A stretch of DNA of 64,000 nucleotides from Acetobacter aceti NBRC 14818 (lineage in GTDB: Bacteria; Pseudomonadota; Alphaproteobacteria; Acetobacterales; Acetobacteraceae), in NCBI RefSeq assembly GCF_000193495.2, contig NZ_AP023410.1, positions 186,001 through 250,000 of the forward strand, read 5' to 3'. Numbering within the stretch: the first letter of the stretch is position 1; each line of letters opens with the position of its first letter. The translations under genes and the position numbers were made by a program. A model generated the notes under the pieces. The model was not told where the DNA came from. It saw only the letters and a list, made by a program, of their open reading frames with translations, and searched no databases. Shown in pieces: positions 18,394 through 27,780 of the stretch.

Positions 18394-19368
18394 TCACTCT
18401 TTCGCCATCTGGCAGGCGAGGGCGGACGCTGCTCCAAACAGACCCGGCTCAGGGTAATGGATCATTCTGACGGGGATTTTCCGCATCAGTGTTTCGAAGC
18501 GACCTTTTTCAATGAAACGATGAAAGAAGTCCGAGCGGGGCAGAACGTTCATCAGACGTTTCCCCAGCCCTCCGGCGATGACAATCCCCGTAGCGCCATG
18601 AGCAAGAGCCATATCGCCGGCAAATGATCCCAGCAGTCGGCAGAACCGGACCATTCCCTGCATGGCGACCTGATCATGGCCCTCGAGGGCCAGTGTCCAG
18701 AGCTGTTTGTCATCCAGATTACGATTCACTTCGCCCATATCGTCGGCGACAAGGCCGCAGATATGAATGATCGCCGGTCCTGAAATCACGCGCTCGGCTG
18801 AGACGCGTCCGTAGATGGCGCGCAGCCGATCCAGCAGACGGTCTTCAAAGTCGTCGCAAGGACTGAAGCCGATATGGCCACCTTCCGCGCCCCGCACGAG
18901 AGTTTCTCCTCCATGCCGGATGATGCTGGCCGTGCCGAGTCCCGTTCCCGGCCCAATCGTCAGGATGGTTCCATTCTCCGGGAGCGGATGATCGGGGCCA
19001 CACAGATAGGGCTGATGATCGTGATCAAGGTGAGCCACCGCGTGAGCGACAGCTTCAAAATCATTCAGCAGAAGAGGGTTGTCGACCGCCAGCTGCTCGG
19101 CCAGTTCTGCTCTGACAATGACCCAGGGATTGTTCGCCATCGTCAGAATCTCGCTCTGAACCGGGGCGGCGACCGCTAGAGCAGCCCGGCGGGGGAGAGG
19201 TTTTCCCAGATTCTGGCGGAAATGGCTCCAGGCGCTTTCCAGCGTGTCATGGTCCGCCACATTCAGGATCATCGGCGCATCAAGTGAACTGACACGTCCC
19301 TGACTCACTGTCGCAATGCTGAAACGCGCATGGGTTCCGCCGATATCGGCGACGACGATCTCTTCCAT
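18394..19368 (-). CDS. glk: Glucokinase
   Basis: 324 residues, the length of proteobacterial hexokinase-type glucokinase. Phosphorylates glucose to glucose 6-phosphate with ATP in the cytoplasm. The N-terminal phosphate-binding motif VADIGGTHARFSI is complete, the catalytic-base region reads LLNDFEAVAHAVAHL, and the TIGPGTGLGTASI and GAEGGHIGFSPCD loops follow. No sugar transporter or Entner-Doudoroff gene adjoins it. It precedes the intergenic stretch after tRNA-Cys. Confidence 0.94.
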   Translation of the reverse strand: MEEIVVADIGGTHARFSIATVSQGRVSSLDAPMILNVADHDTLESAWSHFRQNLGKPLPRRAALAVAAPVQSEILTMANNPWVIVRAELAEQLAVDNPLLLNDFEAVAHAVAHLDHDHQPYLCGPDHPLPENGTILTIGPGTGLGTASIIRHGGETLVRGAEGGHIGFSPCDDFEDRLLDRLRAIYGRVSAERVISGPAIIHICGLVADDMGEVNRNLDDKQLWTLALEGHDQVAMQGMVRFCRLLGSFAGDMALAHGATGIVIAGGLGKRLMNVLPRSDFFHRFIEKGRFETLMRKIPVRMIHYPEPGLFGAASALACQMAKE

Positions 19369-19490
19369 GATCAGCAGGCTTCCTTTTTGTTTATCAGGGA
19401 CAAAACGCGCTGTACCTCAGGGTAGATAAGATGTTCCGAAAAGGGTGGTTTTCAGAATGTCTGTTATGAGGCGGGTTTGGTGAAGGGAAA

Positions 19491-20264
19491 CTAGCGTGGT
19501 TTCTGGTCTGCTGTGATGCGTGACATGATCGCACTCCGAATAATGCCGGGCGTGAAACGGTCAATCAGCCGCAACAGCCGGAATGGCCACGGGAAAATTG
19601 TCTCTCCCGTATTGCGGGCAAGAGCGGCGATGATATGGCGGGACGCTGCTTCAGGCGTGACGAGAAAGGGGCGGGGACCGATAATGCGGCGGCTCATGGC
19701 GGTATCCACAAACCCAGGCGCAATCAGGACCACGTTCACCCCCAGCGGAGCAAGCGCGATGCGCGCAGAGCTTGCGAATCGGGCCAGACCGGCCTTCGAT
19801 CCACCGTAACCGGCAGCAAAAGGGAGATCATGATAGGCGGCTACAGAGCCGATCAACGCGATTTTTCCGCCGCCGCGCGCTTGCATCCTGTTAGCCGCCG
19901 CCATGGTGAGGGCCGAAGGCACGGCGTAATTGACAAGCCCGAGTTCCAGAACGGTTTCGGCGCGTTCCGTTTTTTCCGAAGCGGTCTTCATATCGGACAG
20001 ACCGGCGCAGAGTATGACTGTATCAAACTGTGTCACGTCGTCATCAGCGCGAAAGGCCGTGATGGCTGCATGACCATCAGACAGGTCGATTTCCCGTGTC
20101 AGGACAGAGGCGCCACGTTCCCTGCAAATCCGTGAAATATCCTGAAGACGATCGGCATTGCGCCCCCACAGGACAAGCGTATTGCCTGGCCGCGCGTAAT
20201 CGCAGGCAAGCACTTTTCCGATCCCACCTGAAGCGCCTGTGATGAGAATACGAATCGGTTTCAT
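19491..20264 (-). CDS. Short-chain dehydrogenase/reductase
   Basis: 257 residues from ATG at 20264. Classical SDR Rossmann fold: TGASGGIGK at residues 8-16 binds NAD(P), a CAGLSD segment corresponds to the NNAG region, catalytic Ser is in LIGSVAAYHDLPFAAGY and the YxxxK pair is Y-GGS-K. The C-terminal IIRSAIMSRI looks hydrophobic and basic, and may contact membrane. Substrate unknown. The open frame extends to 20375, but the upstream part is not family-like. Divergent from the GNAT-like gene at 20448 with a 183-base gap. Confidence 0.85.
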   Translation of the reverse strand: MKPIRILITGASGGIGKVLACDYARPGNTLVLWGRNADRLQDISRICRERGASVLTREIDLSDGHAAITAFRADDDVTQFDTVILCAGLSDMKTASEKTERAETVLELGLVNYAVPSALTMAAANRMQARGGGKIALIGSVAAYHDLPFAAGYGGSKAGLARFASSARIALAPLGVNVVLIAPGFVDTAMSRRIIGPRPFLVTPEAASRHIIAALARNTGETIFPWPFRLLRLIDRFTPGIIRSAIMSRITADQKPR

Positions 20265-20447
20265 CGGTGCGTGACTTGTCGCGCCGGACGTTCTGATGGA
20301 TGAAAAGCAGGAAAACGGAAACAATCTGTTGTGTCGTTTCACGTTGGCAGCGGTTTCTTTCAACGGTATGTCCAATGCCCTTCACGCACCGAGAGCAAGG
20401 TGCTGGTTATGGTATCGCGCGGAACCGCGTGTTTGCAGGGAGAGTTC

Positions 20448-21614
20448 ATGACCCAGACGGCGCGCCTTGTCATTACCCCGGTCAGGGGTTTTCGGCAGTT
20501 GTCGACCTTTATCCGGCTCCCTCGTCGACTTTATGCAGGCAAGGCGGGATACGTGCCGCCTCTGGACATGGAACAGCGCAATCTGCTCGATCCTGCGAAG
20601 TCTCCTTTCTTTCGTCATGGAAAAGCGCAGTATTTTCTGGCCTGGCGCAATGGGCGCGCCGTAGGGCGTATCTCTGCGCAGACGGACGATCTGGTGCGTG
20701 ACGCCGCGCCGGAAACCGGCCTGACACCGCAGACAGGATTTTTCGGCGCCCTGGATGCAGAGTCGCCTGACGTGGTGGCCCCGCTTCTGGCAGCTGCCGC
20801 CGAATGGCTGCGCTCACAGGGCATGACTTCAATGCTCGGTCCGTGGACGCTGAACAGCAACGGTGAATACGGCACGATGATCGAGGGCCAGCAGGCCGCT
20901 CCCATGGTCATGATGCCGTGGCACCCGCCATTTCTCAGCGAGGCCATCGAGGCCGCCGGTCTGACGAAAAAGATGGATGTCCTGTCCTATCAGATGGAGA
21001 TGGGACCGCAGGCCGAGAATGCGCATATCGTTCCAAAAGGACTCTCCCTCGGGGAAGGGCGGCTCGGCGCGCTGTCTGTTCGTCAGATGGATGCGAAGAA
21101 TATAGAGCGCGACGGCGAGATCCTTCGCTCAATGTATAATGATACGTGGCGGGATACCTGGGGTTTCGTCCCTTATACAGACGATGACATGAGGGGCATG
21201 ATCCATGAGATCAAGCCCATCCTCAAATCCGAGCATTTCGTGCTCGTCGAGCAGAACGGTGAGCCGGCGGGCGTTGCGCTGGTGGTTCCGAATGTTTTTG
21301 ACGTGGCAGCCGATCTGGGAGGAGCGCCGTCGCCTCTCGGCTGGGTGAAACTGGGCTTGCGTCTGCTGCGTCACGAGTTTCATTCCGCGCGGGTCATCCT
21401 GCTGGGTGTCAGCAAGGCGCTTTCAGGAACTGCTCTGGGTGCGCTTCTGCCCGCATTGCTGATCAGCGAACTGATGAAGCGGGGACATGTCCTGCCTTAC
21501 CGCCAGATCGAACTCGGGTGGGTGCTGGAAACCAACATGCCGATGCGCCGTCTGATCGAGCGTATTGTGCCGCAGCCGACCAAAAAGCACCGGGTTTTCC
21601 ATCGCTCTCTCTGA
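20448..21614 (+). CDS. GNAT-like N-acyltransferase family protein
   Basis: 388 residues from ATG at 20448, with a GGGAGAG ribosome site. Family blocks seen: VRGFRQLSTFIRLPRRLYAGKAGYV at the start, DPAKSPFFRHGKAQYFLAW, GRAVGRISAQ, then LGPWTLNSNGEYGTMIEG and a C-terminal ELGWVLETNMPMRRLIER, which resembles the acetyl-CoA fold end. This widespread family is mostly unnamed; as I recall, the bacterial ceramide synthase of Caulobacter belongs to a related GNAT group, and acetic acid bacteria make ceramides. With an SDR next door a lipid role is possible, but there is no serine palmitoyltransferase or acyl carrier protein in the window to support it. Confidence 0.7.
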   Translation: MTQTARLVITPVRGFRQLSTFIRLPRRLYAGKAGYVPPLDMEQRNLLDPAKSPFFRHGKAQYFLAWRNGRAVGRISAQTDDLVRDAAPETGLTPQTGFFGALDAESPDVVAPLLAAAAEWLRSQGMTSMLGPWTLNSNGEYGTMIEGQQAAPMVMMPWHPPFLSEAIEAAGLTKKMDVLSYQMEMGPQAENAHIVPKGLSLGEGRLGALSVRQMDAKNIERDGEILRSMYNDTWRDTWGFVPYTDDDMRGMIHEIKPILKSEHFVLVEQNGEPAGVALVVPNVFDVAADLGGAPSPLGWVKLGLRLLRHEFHSARVILLGVSKALSGTALGALLPALLISELMKRGHVLPYRQIELGWVLETNMPMRRLIERIVPQPTKKHRVFHRSL

Positions 21615-21852
21615 CAGCCTGTGTGCTGGCAGCCTCCTCCCCGGATATCATGCCACACACCTGCGCCGTTGACGCTGCGATGTAATGCACTCAGCTTCAG
21701 GGGCGTTCAAATAATCATGATGCGCAGTCTGTGAATATCACGTCGAACAGTGACGCATGGACTGCCACGTTTTGTTATTTGTAATTCTGCCCGGCACAGT
21801 TGATGAGAAGTCGTTGATTTCCGTCAACTGAGTAGCGAGGGTGGAGAGTGGG

Positions 21853-23952
21853 GTGAACGCGCGCAGTCAGACACCTGCCACGCGCTGGTCGTCGCTACGA
21901 CGACTGGTGTGGATGCCGTCACCCAGCAAAGAATACTTTCCAGCAGGCTGGTTCATGTTCTGTGTGCGGACATGGCTGGCCGTCTGGCTCGCTCTGGCCG
22001 TGTCATTCTGGTTGCAGATCTCCTCTCCGGGATCATCAGCCGTGACCGTCATGATTCTGGCCCAGCCTCTGCGTGGCCAGATGCTGTCCAAAGCCCTCTA
22101 CAGACTTGCTGGCACCTTTGTCGGAGCGTTTGTCGCGCTGGCGCTGACATCCTGCTTCAGTCAGGATCGTTCCCTGCTTCTGGGTGGCGTCGCCCTGTGG
22201 CTCTCTCTGTGCTGCATCATGGGAACACTGGAGCGGGATTTCCGTGCTTATGCCGCCATGCTGGCAGGCTATACCGTGGCGCTGATCGCCATCGGCTGCA
22301 TCGACACACCGGAGTCCGCCTACGATGTCACGGTCAACAGGGTGTCGGCCATCGTCATCGGGATCGCCGCTACGGCCGCCGTCAACGATGTCTTCGGTTC
22401 ACCCACAGCCTGGAGCAAGCTGACACACGCGCTTGATTCGCTGGCCGCAATGGTGGCGCGGATCGCCCGTGATGCTGTTGCAGGCCGATCGGTGCCGGAT
22501 GCTTCCGCTGCCGCCGGTATTGCAGGCCAGATCATGGCTCTGACCTCGCAGGTCTCCTTTGCCCGCACCGAGATTTCCGACGGGCGTCTCCGTATGGTCG
22601 GCGCTCGCTCCGCGATGGTCGCCCTGCTGGAGATGCTGAATTGTAGTCGCGCGATTGCCATGGCGCTCGAGCGCGGGCTGGTGTCGGACGCTGTTATCAA
22701 GCGTGTCCGCTCGGCGTTCGGCACGGGCGATGCGGTGTCATCGCCCCGCATCGCTGTGGAGGATCTGGAACAGCTGGCGCGGGAGACCCATCTGGACGCG
22801 GCGGGCAACGAAACCAGGCTGACACTGGATGAAGCGTGGTTCGTTGAGCGGGTCATGTCCCTTCTGTCCTACTGGCGCTGGGCCGAGGATGGTGTCGATT
22901 GCGTCCACAAGGGAGGGCACGCCCGGACGCAGGCGCCTGAACTGAAGATCGTGACGCATCAGGATATCATTCTGGCGCTGCTGAACGGTCTGCGTGTGCT
23001 GATCGGTTTTTCTCTCGCGGCCGGGCTCTGTATCCTCACCGGGCTGCCGCAGAGTTATTCCGCGCTGTCCCAGACGGCGATCGTTCTGACGCTGGCGGCA
23101 ACGACCTACGATGTCCGGGCCTTTGGCATGGGCGCGCTGATCGGCATGCCGCTGGCGATCGCCGTCGCGGCCATTCTGAATTTCGGCATTCTGCCGCACG
23201 GATCGGAAATGACGTTCTTTGCGATTATGGTGATGCCCGTCATCTTCGGCAGCTGTCTGCTGCTGCTGAATTCGAAGACGTCCGCGATCGGCTTCAATGC
23301 GGGCGTGTTCTTTTTCGTCATTCTCGGCGTCGCCAATGAACAGAGCTATGACCTCGCGCAGTTCATCAACCGTGACGAGCAGTATCTGTTTGCCGGCGTG
23401 CTGATCTTCATCACCCTGACGCTCCTGCTGCCGCCCAAGGCGAAAACCCGTCGTTTCCGTGTGGCGATGGCCATCGGGCACGATCTTCACCGTCAGTTCG
23501 AAGGGCATGGCGAGCAGGAAGGGTCAGCCCTCATCAGTCGCCATTATGACCGCCTGACCAAACTCAGGATGTGGAACAGCTATCTCAGACCTTCAAAAGG
23601 ACGGGATCGTGTCTTTGCCCGCTTCGCCAGCCTTGATGATCTCGGGGCGGCGCTGGCCCGTGCCCGACGCCATCTTCAGCGCGCGGTGACCATTCCGGTG
23701 GTGAAGGCCGAGGCAGAGGCTGCTCTGCGGTCTTCAATTATTTACAACGTGGATTCCGCAGTCACCCGTATGACCATTCATGCGGAACGTCTTCTGCTGC
23801 TGTCCGAAAACCTGCCGCATGGTGAAATGGCCACGGTTCTGGGGGCTGTGTCCGGCATGGCTGGTGCGATCCGGGTGCTGGAGCACAACCGTTCCGCCAT
23901 CAGGCTTTATGACATCTGTCCGGTTCCATCGATGCGCTGGAGGGCTTTATGA
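21853..23952 (+). CDS. FUSC family inner-membrane transporter (AaeB-like)
   Basis: About 699 residues from GTG at 21853, which has GGAG six bases ahead (another GTG lies at 21841). Two repeats each begin with a hydrophobic bundle: CVRTWLAVWLALAVSFWLQISS with VTVMILAQPLRGQMLSKALYR early on, and LRVLIGFSLAAGLCILTGLP in the second half. This duplicated membrane/soluble plan is the fusaric acid resistance/AaeB type, which exports aromatic carboxylic acids. It is the first gene of a three-gene operon with DUF1656 and HlyD-like genes; the DUF1656 start overlaps its stop by four bases. Confidence 0.9.
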   Translation: MNARSQTPATRWSSLRRLVWMPSPSKEYFPAGWFMFCVRTWLAVWLALAVSFWLQISSPGSSAVTVMILAQPLRGQMLSKALYRLAGTFVGAFVALALTSCFSQDRSLLLGGVALWLSLCCIMGTLERDFRAYAAMLAGYTVALIAIGCIDTPESAYDVTVNRVSAIVIGIAATAAVNDVFGSPTAWSKLTHALDSLAAMVARIARDAVAGRSVPDASAAAGIAGQIMALTSQVSFARTEISDGRLRMVGARSAMVALLEMLNCSRAIAMALERGLVSDAVIKRVRSAFGTGDAVSSPRIAVEDLEQLARETHLDAAGNETRLTLDEAWFVERVMSLLSYWRWAEDGVDCVHKGGHARTQAPELKIVTHQDIILALLNGLRVLIGFSLAAGLCILTGLPQSYSALSQTAIVLTLAATTYDVRAFGMGALIGMPLAIAVAAILNFGILPHGSEMTFFAIMVMPVIFGSCLLLLNSKTSAIGFNAGVFFFVILGVANEQSYDLAQFINRDEQYLFAGVLIFITLTLLLPPKAKTRRFRVAMAIGHDLHRQFEGHGEQEGSALISRHYDRLTKLRMWNSYLRPSKGRDRVFARFASLDDLGAALARARRHLQRAVTIPVVKAEAEAALRSSIIYNVDSAVTRMTIHAERLLLLSENLPHGEMATVLGAVSGMAGAIRVLEHNRSAIRLYDICPVPSMRWRAL

Positions 23953-24155
23953 ACGCACCGCTTCAGTCCGTCATCAATATCGGTGGACTGCTTGTTTCAT
24001 CATTTCTCGTACATGTCGGTCTTGGTCTTCTGACCATGCTGATCCTCAAGCCGATCCTGACCAAGACGCGTCTGGACCGGTTCATGTGGAATGTACCGCT
24101 GGCCGAGTTCGGCATGCTGATCATCTTTACCGGGATCTACACGATCCTGCTCTGA
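23949..24155 (+). CDS. DUF1656 small membrane protein (AaeX-like)
   Basis: 68 residues with two hydrophobic segments (GGLLVSSFLVHVGLGLLTML and GMLIIFTGIYTILL) flanking a short basic loop KPILTKTRLDRFMWN. This is the DUF1656/AaeX family always found between FUSC and HlyD genes in AaeXAB-type pumps; its role in the pump is not known. ATG overlaps the FUSC stop (ATGA). Confidence 0.9.
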   Translation: MNAPLQSVINIGGLLVSSFLVHVGLGLLTMLILKPILTKTRLDRFMWNVPLAEFGMLIIFTGIYTILL

Positions 24156-24269
24156 ACTGAATGCTGATCTGGCGCTCTGCCGGACGGAGAAAGGAGCCTT
24201 GAGGGGCAATGGAACGACTGCAAAGCGCGATGGAGTCAGAACAGAACAGAGCAGACAGAGGGCCGGCCC

Positions 24270-25226
24270 GTGTTTGAAAAGGCGCGCAAGGCTCTCCAGT
24301 TCACGACCACGGCAGTCATTCTCATCATTGCTGCGATCACGGCTTTTGTCCTGTGGGACTACTATACCTCCGCTCCATGGACACGAAACGGACAGGTCCG
24401 TGTCCAGACGGTGAACATTGCGCCGCGTGTCTCCGGGCCGATCATTGCCCTTCACGTCCATGACAACCAGTTCGTGCATGCGGGGGACGTGCTGTACGAT
24501 ATTGATCCGTACGATTTTCAGGTCGCCGTCGCCAATGCGACAGCCGTTGCCGATCAGCGAAAAGCCGACCTGATCCTGAAAACAGCCCAGCATAAGCGAC
24601 GTGACAAGCTGACCGATGCGGCGGCGTCACCAGAGGAAAAGCAGGTCTACGAAGCGACCGCCGAAGTCGCACGGGCGGTCTATGCCCAGGCGCTGGCGCA
24701 GCTTGCCCAGGCCAAGATCAATCTGGAACGAACCCACATCCGGAGTACGGTCACGGGTCCGGTCAACAATCTGATCATGCGGGTGGGTGACTTCGCTACC
24801 GCCGGCAAAGCGAACATCACGGTCATTGACCAGAGTTCTTACTGGGTGGATGGATATTTCGAAGAAACCAAGATCGGCTCGATCAACATTGGCGATCCTG
24901 TCCGCGTTGACCTGATGGGTTTTCATCATCCGCTCGAAGGGCATGTGGTGAGTATCACCCGAGGCATTGCGACAGCCAATGCGAACAGTGGCGTGCAGGG
25001 ACTGCCGACTGTGGACCCGGTCTATACATGGGTGCGTCTGGCCCAGCGTATCCCGGTCCGCGTGCAGATCGACCGTATTCCGGAAGATGTAACTGTGGCT
25101 GCCGGTATGACGGCGACCGTGACAGTTGTCGGCAGCAAGGGCCACCGTGCACACGATACCCTGCAGGATGCTTTTGAGCGACTGCATGACACGGTCTTCG
25201 CAGTCGGTGCGGGAACGCATCGCTGA
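24270..25226 (+). CDS. HlyD family periplasmic adaptor (AaeA-like)
   Basis: 318 residues from GTG at 24270 with a GAGGG ribosome site. One N-terminal membrane anchor (residues 10-30, VILIIAAITAFVLWDYYTSA), then the lipoyl half-motif VRVQTVNIAPRVSGPIIAL, a helical hairpin (residues about 85-150) and the second lipoyl half (IRSTVTGPVNNLIMRVGDF), followed by a beta-barrel domain. It links the FUSC pump to an outer-membrane channel such as TolC. Last gene of the operon; likely substrates are aromatic or weak organic acids by family analogy. Confidence 0.9.
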   Translation: MFEKARKALQFTTTAVILIIAAITAFVLWDYYTSAPWTRNGQVRVQTVNIAPRVSGPIIALHVHDNQFVHAGDVLYDIDPYDFQVAVANATAVADQRKADLILKTAQHKRRDKLTDAAASPEEKQVYEATAEVARAVYAQALAQLAQAKINLERTHIRSTVTGPVNNLIMRVGDFATAGKANITVIDQSSYWVDGYFEETKIGSINIGDPVRVDLMGFHHPLEGHVVSITRGIATANANSGVQGLPTVDPVYTWVRLAQRIPVRVQIDRIPEDVTVAAGMTATVTVVGSKGHRAHDTLQDAFERLHDTVFAVGAGTHR

Positions 25227-25363
25227 GCGTGCTTCAGACTATCTTGCGTGAAGAGGCGGATGTCCCCGTTTGGGCATTCTCCGGTACAGAAATGGACATC
25301 TGTGAGACGTCATGGACAAGGTGTCTGACAGAATGTGCTCTTTTGCGTACAGGGGACATTTCG

Positions 25364-26305
25364 TCAGTTAAGGCCTTCTGGTGCCACAGGGCTCGGCTGC
25401 TGGCAGCACACGGCATCCGCCAGTTGATCAGATGAATATTGACCAGTTGCCGCCGATGTTTTCGCATATCTGTAGCGTAACGATGGAGCCAGATTCCAGA
25501 GCACGGCAGCAAGCACGATCCCGCCGCCGATGAGTGCTCCTGTACCCGGATATTCTGAAAGGACCAGCCAGACCCACAGCGGCCCAAGCACGACGTCAAG
25601 CAGTTCCACCAGGGCTGCTTCAGTCGAACTGATGAAACGGCTTCCCATCAGGAACAGCAGGAAGGAAAGGGCTGTCGTCAAAATTCCGAGCGCGAAAAGA
25701 AAAGTAAGATCGTGCAGTCCGGGGACCGATCCTGAGGAGAAGGGAAGGGCGACCAGTGAACAAAGGAATGCGGCGACAGCATTGATAAGGGCGAGATTAA
25801 GTCGTGGGATGGCGCGCGCTAATATCAGCAGTCCTGCAAAGGTGACGGTCATGAGAAGCGCCAGAAGATTTCCGGCCATATCTGCAAGCTGCATTCCCTG
25901 GCCAGCAACAATTCCTACGCCGATGAGTGAGACCACACTGGCGACGAGCGCACGGCGCGGGCTGCGTTCACCGATGAACGCCCAGCCGATCGCAGCCGTA
26001 AAGAAAGGCAGCGTCGCATAGAGAATCATCACATTTGCCACGCTGGTCAGTGTCAGGGATGCGGCATAGGCCCCCATTGATGCAGCTGATAAGAGAGAAG
26101 CGCCGAATCCTGCCCAGCCGAAAACACTCTCTCGCGCAGGGCAAAGAACAGCGATTGCCAGAAGGGCGCATCCGGCAAAAAAGGAGCGCCACAGGATCAG
26201 ATCGCCGACCGGCACATCAATAAGATGCACAAACAGGCCTGCCAGACTCCAGAACAACGTCGCGACTGTCACGAGTATCAAGCCGTATTGCCTCTGTCGT
26301 TGCAT
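25364..26305 (-). CDS. DMT/EamA family transporter
   Basis: 313 residues from ATG at 26305 with GAGG six bases before it; an upstream TTG (26317) is less likely. Ten hydrophobic helices in two EamA repeats: GLILVTVATLFWSLAGLFVH opens the first and LLALLMTVTFAGLLILARAI the second; both contain the usual glycine and proline kinks. Such proteins export amino acids, nucleotides or small metabolites. It is divergent from a TetR regulator, with a strong palindrome between them, so its expression is probably controlled by that regulator. Substrate unknown. Confidence 0.9.
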   Translation of the reverse strand: MQRQRQYGLILVTVATLFWSLAGLFVHLIDVPVGDLILWRSFFAGCALLAIAVLCPARESVFGWAGFGASLLSAASMGAYAASLTLTSVANVMILYATLPFFTAAIGWAFIGERSPRRALVASVVSLIGVGIVAGQGMQLADMAGNLLALLMTVTFAGLLILARAIPRLNLALINAVAAFLCSLVALPFSSGSVPGLHDLTFLFALGILTTALSFLLFLMGSRFISSTEAALVELLDVVLGPLWVWLVLSEYPGTGALIGGGIVLAAVLWNLAPSLRYRYAKTSAATGQYSSDQLADAVCCQQPSPVAPEGLN

Positions 26306-26326
26306 CGAGCACCTCAATTATAGCGG

Positions 26327-26360
26327 ACTCGTAAACATACCGACCGGTCTGTTTACGAGT
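26327..26360. promoter_or_regulatory. Palindromic operator between DMT transporter and tetR
   Basis: ACTCGTAAACA (26327-26337) and TGTTTACGAGT (26350-26360) form a perfect 11-bp inverted repeat, and the spacer contains GACCGGTC (26342-26349). A further half-site-like CGGTCT occurs at 26379-26384. Its place in the 90-base divergent gap points to TetR binding. Confidence 0.65.
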
Positions 26361-26395
26361 TTGACGAATTAGGGCGATCGGTCTAATTTTGTCCA

Positions 26396-26980
26396 ATGAA
26401 AAAACGAAACACCCGGGAAATTCTTATCGAGGAAGGCCTCAAGGCTTTTCTTATGAATGGCTTCGAAGGCATTGGCATTCAGCCGATCCTCAAGCGCGCC
26501 GGGGTCACGAAAGGATCGTTTTACAATTTCTTCCCCAGTAAGGAGGCTTATGCGCTCGAAGTGATCGAAGCCTATTCACTTCGGTACGAGGCCTTTCGGA
26601 TGCGTAGCTTTGCGAGGGATGTTTCGCCGTTAAGTCGGTTGTGGGCCTATTTCGAGGATCTTGAGACCGAAATGGAACAGACGCCGGAGACGGCGGGATG
26701 CCTCTATGGCGTTCTGTCCCAGACGACCACTCCTCACAATGAAGCCCTGCGAAACCGAGTGAAGGCGGCGTTCGCGCATTGGCAGGCGCAAATGGCGGAT
26801 TTGCTCGAAGAAGCGCAATCAGCTGGAGAGCTGGAAGCTGACGTCGACGCAGCAGACCTCGCCGGTGCTATCATTGATGCATACGAGGGAGCGGTCATCC
26901 GTATAAGGGCTGAAGGAAATATGAAGCCAATGCGGCGCTTTCGGGAATTGACTTTGAAACGACTGCTTACGGCGGTGTAA
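26396..26980 (+). CDS. TetR/AcrR family transcriptional regulator
   Basis: 194 residues. The N-terminal helix-turn-helix (about residues 8-48) reads REILIEEGLKAFLMNGFEGIGIQPILKRAGVTKGSFYNFF, the standard TetR DNA-binding domain; the rest is the helical ligand-binding part. Divergently placed 90 bases from a DMT exporter, with a perfect palindrome in between, so it likely represses that transporter and itself and responds to the exported compound. The C-terminal domain resembles regulators for electrophiles or small toxic molecules only in general terms. No ribosome site is obvious just before the ATG. Confidence 0.9.
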   Translation: MKKRNTREILIEEGLKAFLMNGFEGIGIQPILKRAGVTKGSFYNFFPSKEAYALEVIEAYSLRYEAFRMRSFARDVSPLSRLWAYFEDLETEMEQTPETAGCLYGVLSQTTTPHNEALRNRVKAAFAHWQAQMADLLEEAQSAGELEADVDAADLAGAIIDAYEGAVIRIRAEGNMKPMRRFRELTLKRLLTAV

Positions 26981-27231
26981 CGGCAGCACAAAAGAACACG
27001 CTTTTTGCCAGACTAAAACCGTGCAGATAGCTCGTAAAGGTCAATGGCAACCTGAGATCGACAATCCGTGCGGCATCCAGCTTATGTGAGTTCTCGCGGG
27101 ACTTAATTGACGACATGCTCTCGATAATGTCGTCCGGTTCCCGTCGGGGGACGGGACGTTCAGTTTCACTTTGGCTTGATCTGCCCGACCGCGCCCGATA
27201 GGTTTTCCGACAGACCATTCCCGGTCTTTGC
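26981..27231. other. Intergenic region between tetR and the copper genes
   Basis: 251 bases with no convincing gene. It should carry the promoter of the copper operon; I see no certain box. Confidence 0.4.
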
Positions 27232-27696
27232 ATGAGGCAGGCACTGGTGCGTCGGGTGACTGAGACAAAAGTCGGAAAGTGGGGTGTGATTCTGCTGTTG
27301 CAGATCGCGCTGCTTCTGGCTGCGCTGTCGCCCGCTCAGGCTACCATGCTGCATACACAGGGCGGCGCATCGTCAACACATATGGACGCCGGCAGTATGG
27401 CGATGGTGGGAATGGCACATTCCGATGGCGCCGGTCCATCGGAATGTGGCCACCATCATCACGCTCTGTCTGCTCCGACAGCCTCCCGGCATTGCAGTGT
27501 TTCCCATCACGCGCATGGACCTGAGTGCTGCATGGCCGGAGGGTGCGTTCAGTTTTCGCTGACGACAGATCCATGGGTCTCCACCGTTCATGGAAAACGG
27601 CTGCTCACTGAAACTGATTACCACAGATCTGCATTCGGCCTGCCGTCGGGTGAAGCGACCATCCCGGCCCTGCCACCCCCCAGAATCCTGTCCTGA
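27232..27696 (+). CDS. Secreted His/Cys/Met-rich protein of the copper operon
   Basis: 154 residues, no named family recognised. An N-terminal hydrophobic segment (WGVILLLQIALLLAALSPAQA, residues 17-37) acts as signal peptide. The mature part is rich in possible copper ligands: MDAGSMAMVGMAHSDG, the cluster ECGHHHHAL, CSVSHHAHGPECCMAGGC. It is the first gene of a cop cluster, 85 bases ahead of the CopA start. Small secreted His/Met-rich proteins often accompany CopA/CopB and are thought to bind or hand over copper in the periplasm; that role is inference from content and position. Confidence 0.75.
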   Translation: MRQALVRRVTETKVGKWGVILLLQIALLLAALSPAQATMLHTQGGASSTHMDAGSMAMVGMAHSDGAGPSECGHHHHALSAPTASRHCSVSHHAHGPECCMAGGCVQFSLTTDPWVSTVHGKRLLTETDYHRSAFGLPSGEATIPALPPPRILS

Positions 27697-27780
27697 AAAC
27701 CGCCTGAAGCGGTGATCTTGTCCGAAGGACCGCGTCTCCGGCTGTCCTTCCTCTGCGATCTTTTTCAGGATTTTTCAGAC

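Noticed and set aside
25229-25435. Small plus-strand frame after the HlyD gene
   Set aside because: Overlaps the end of the DMT transporter gene on the other strand, has no ribosome site and no recognisable domain.
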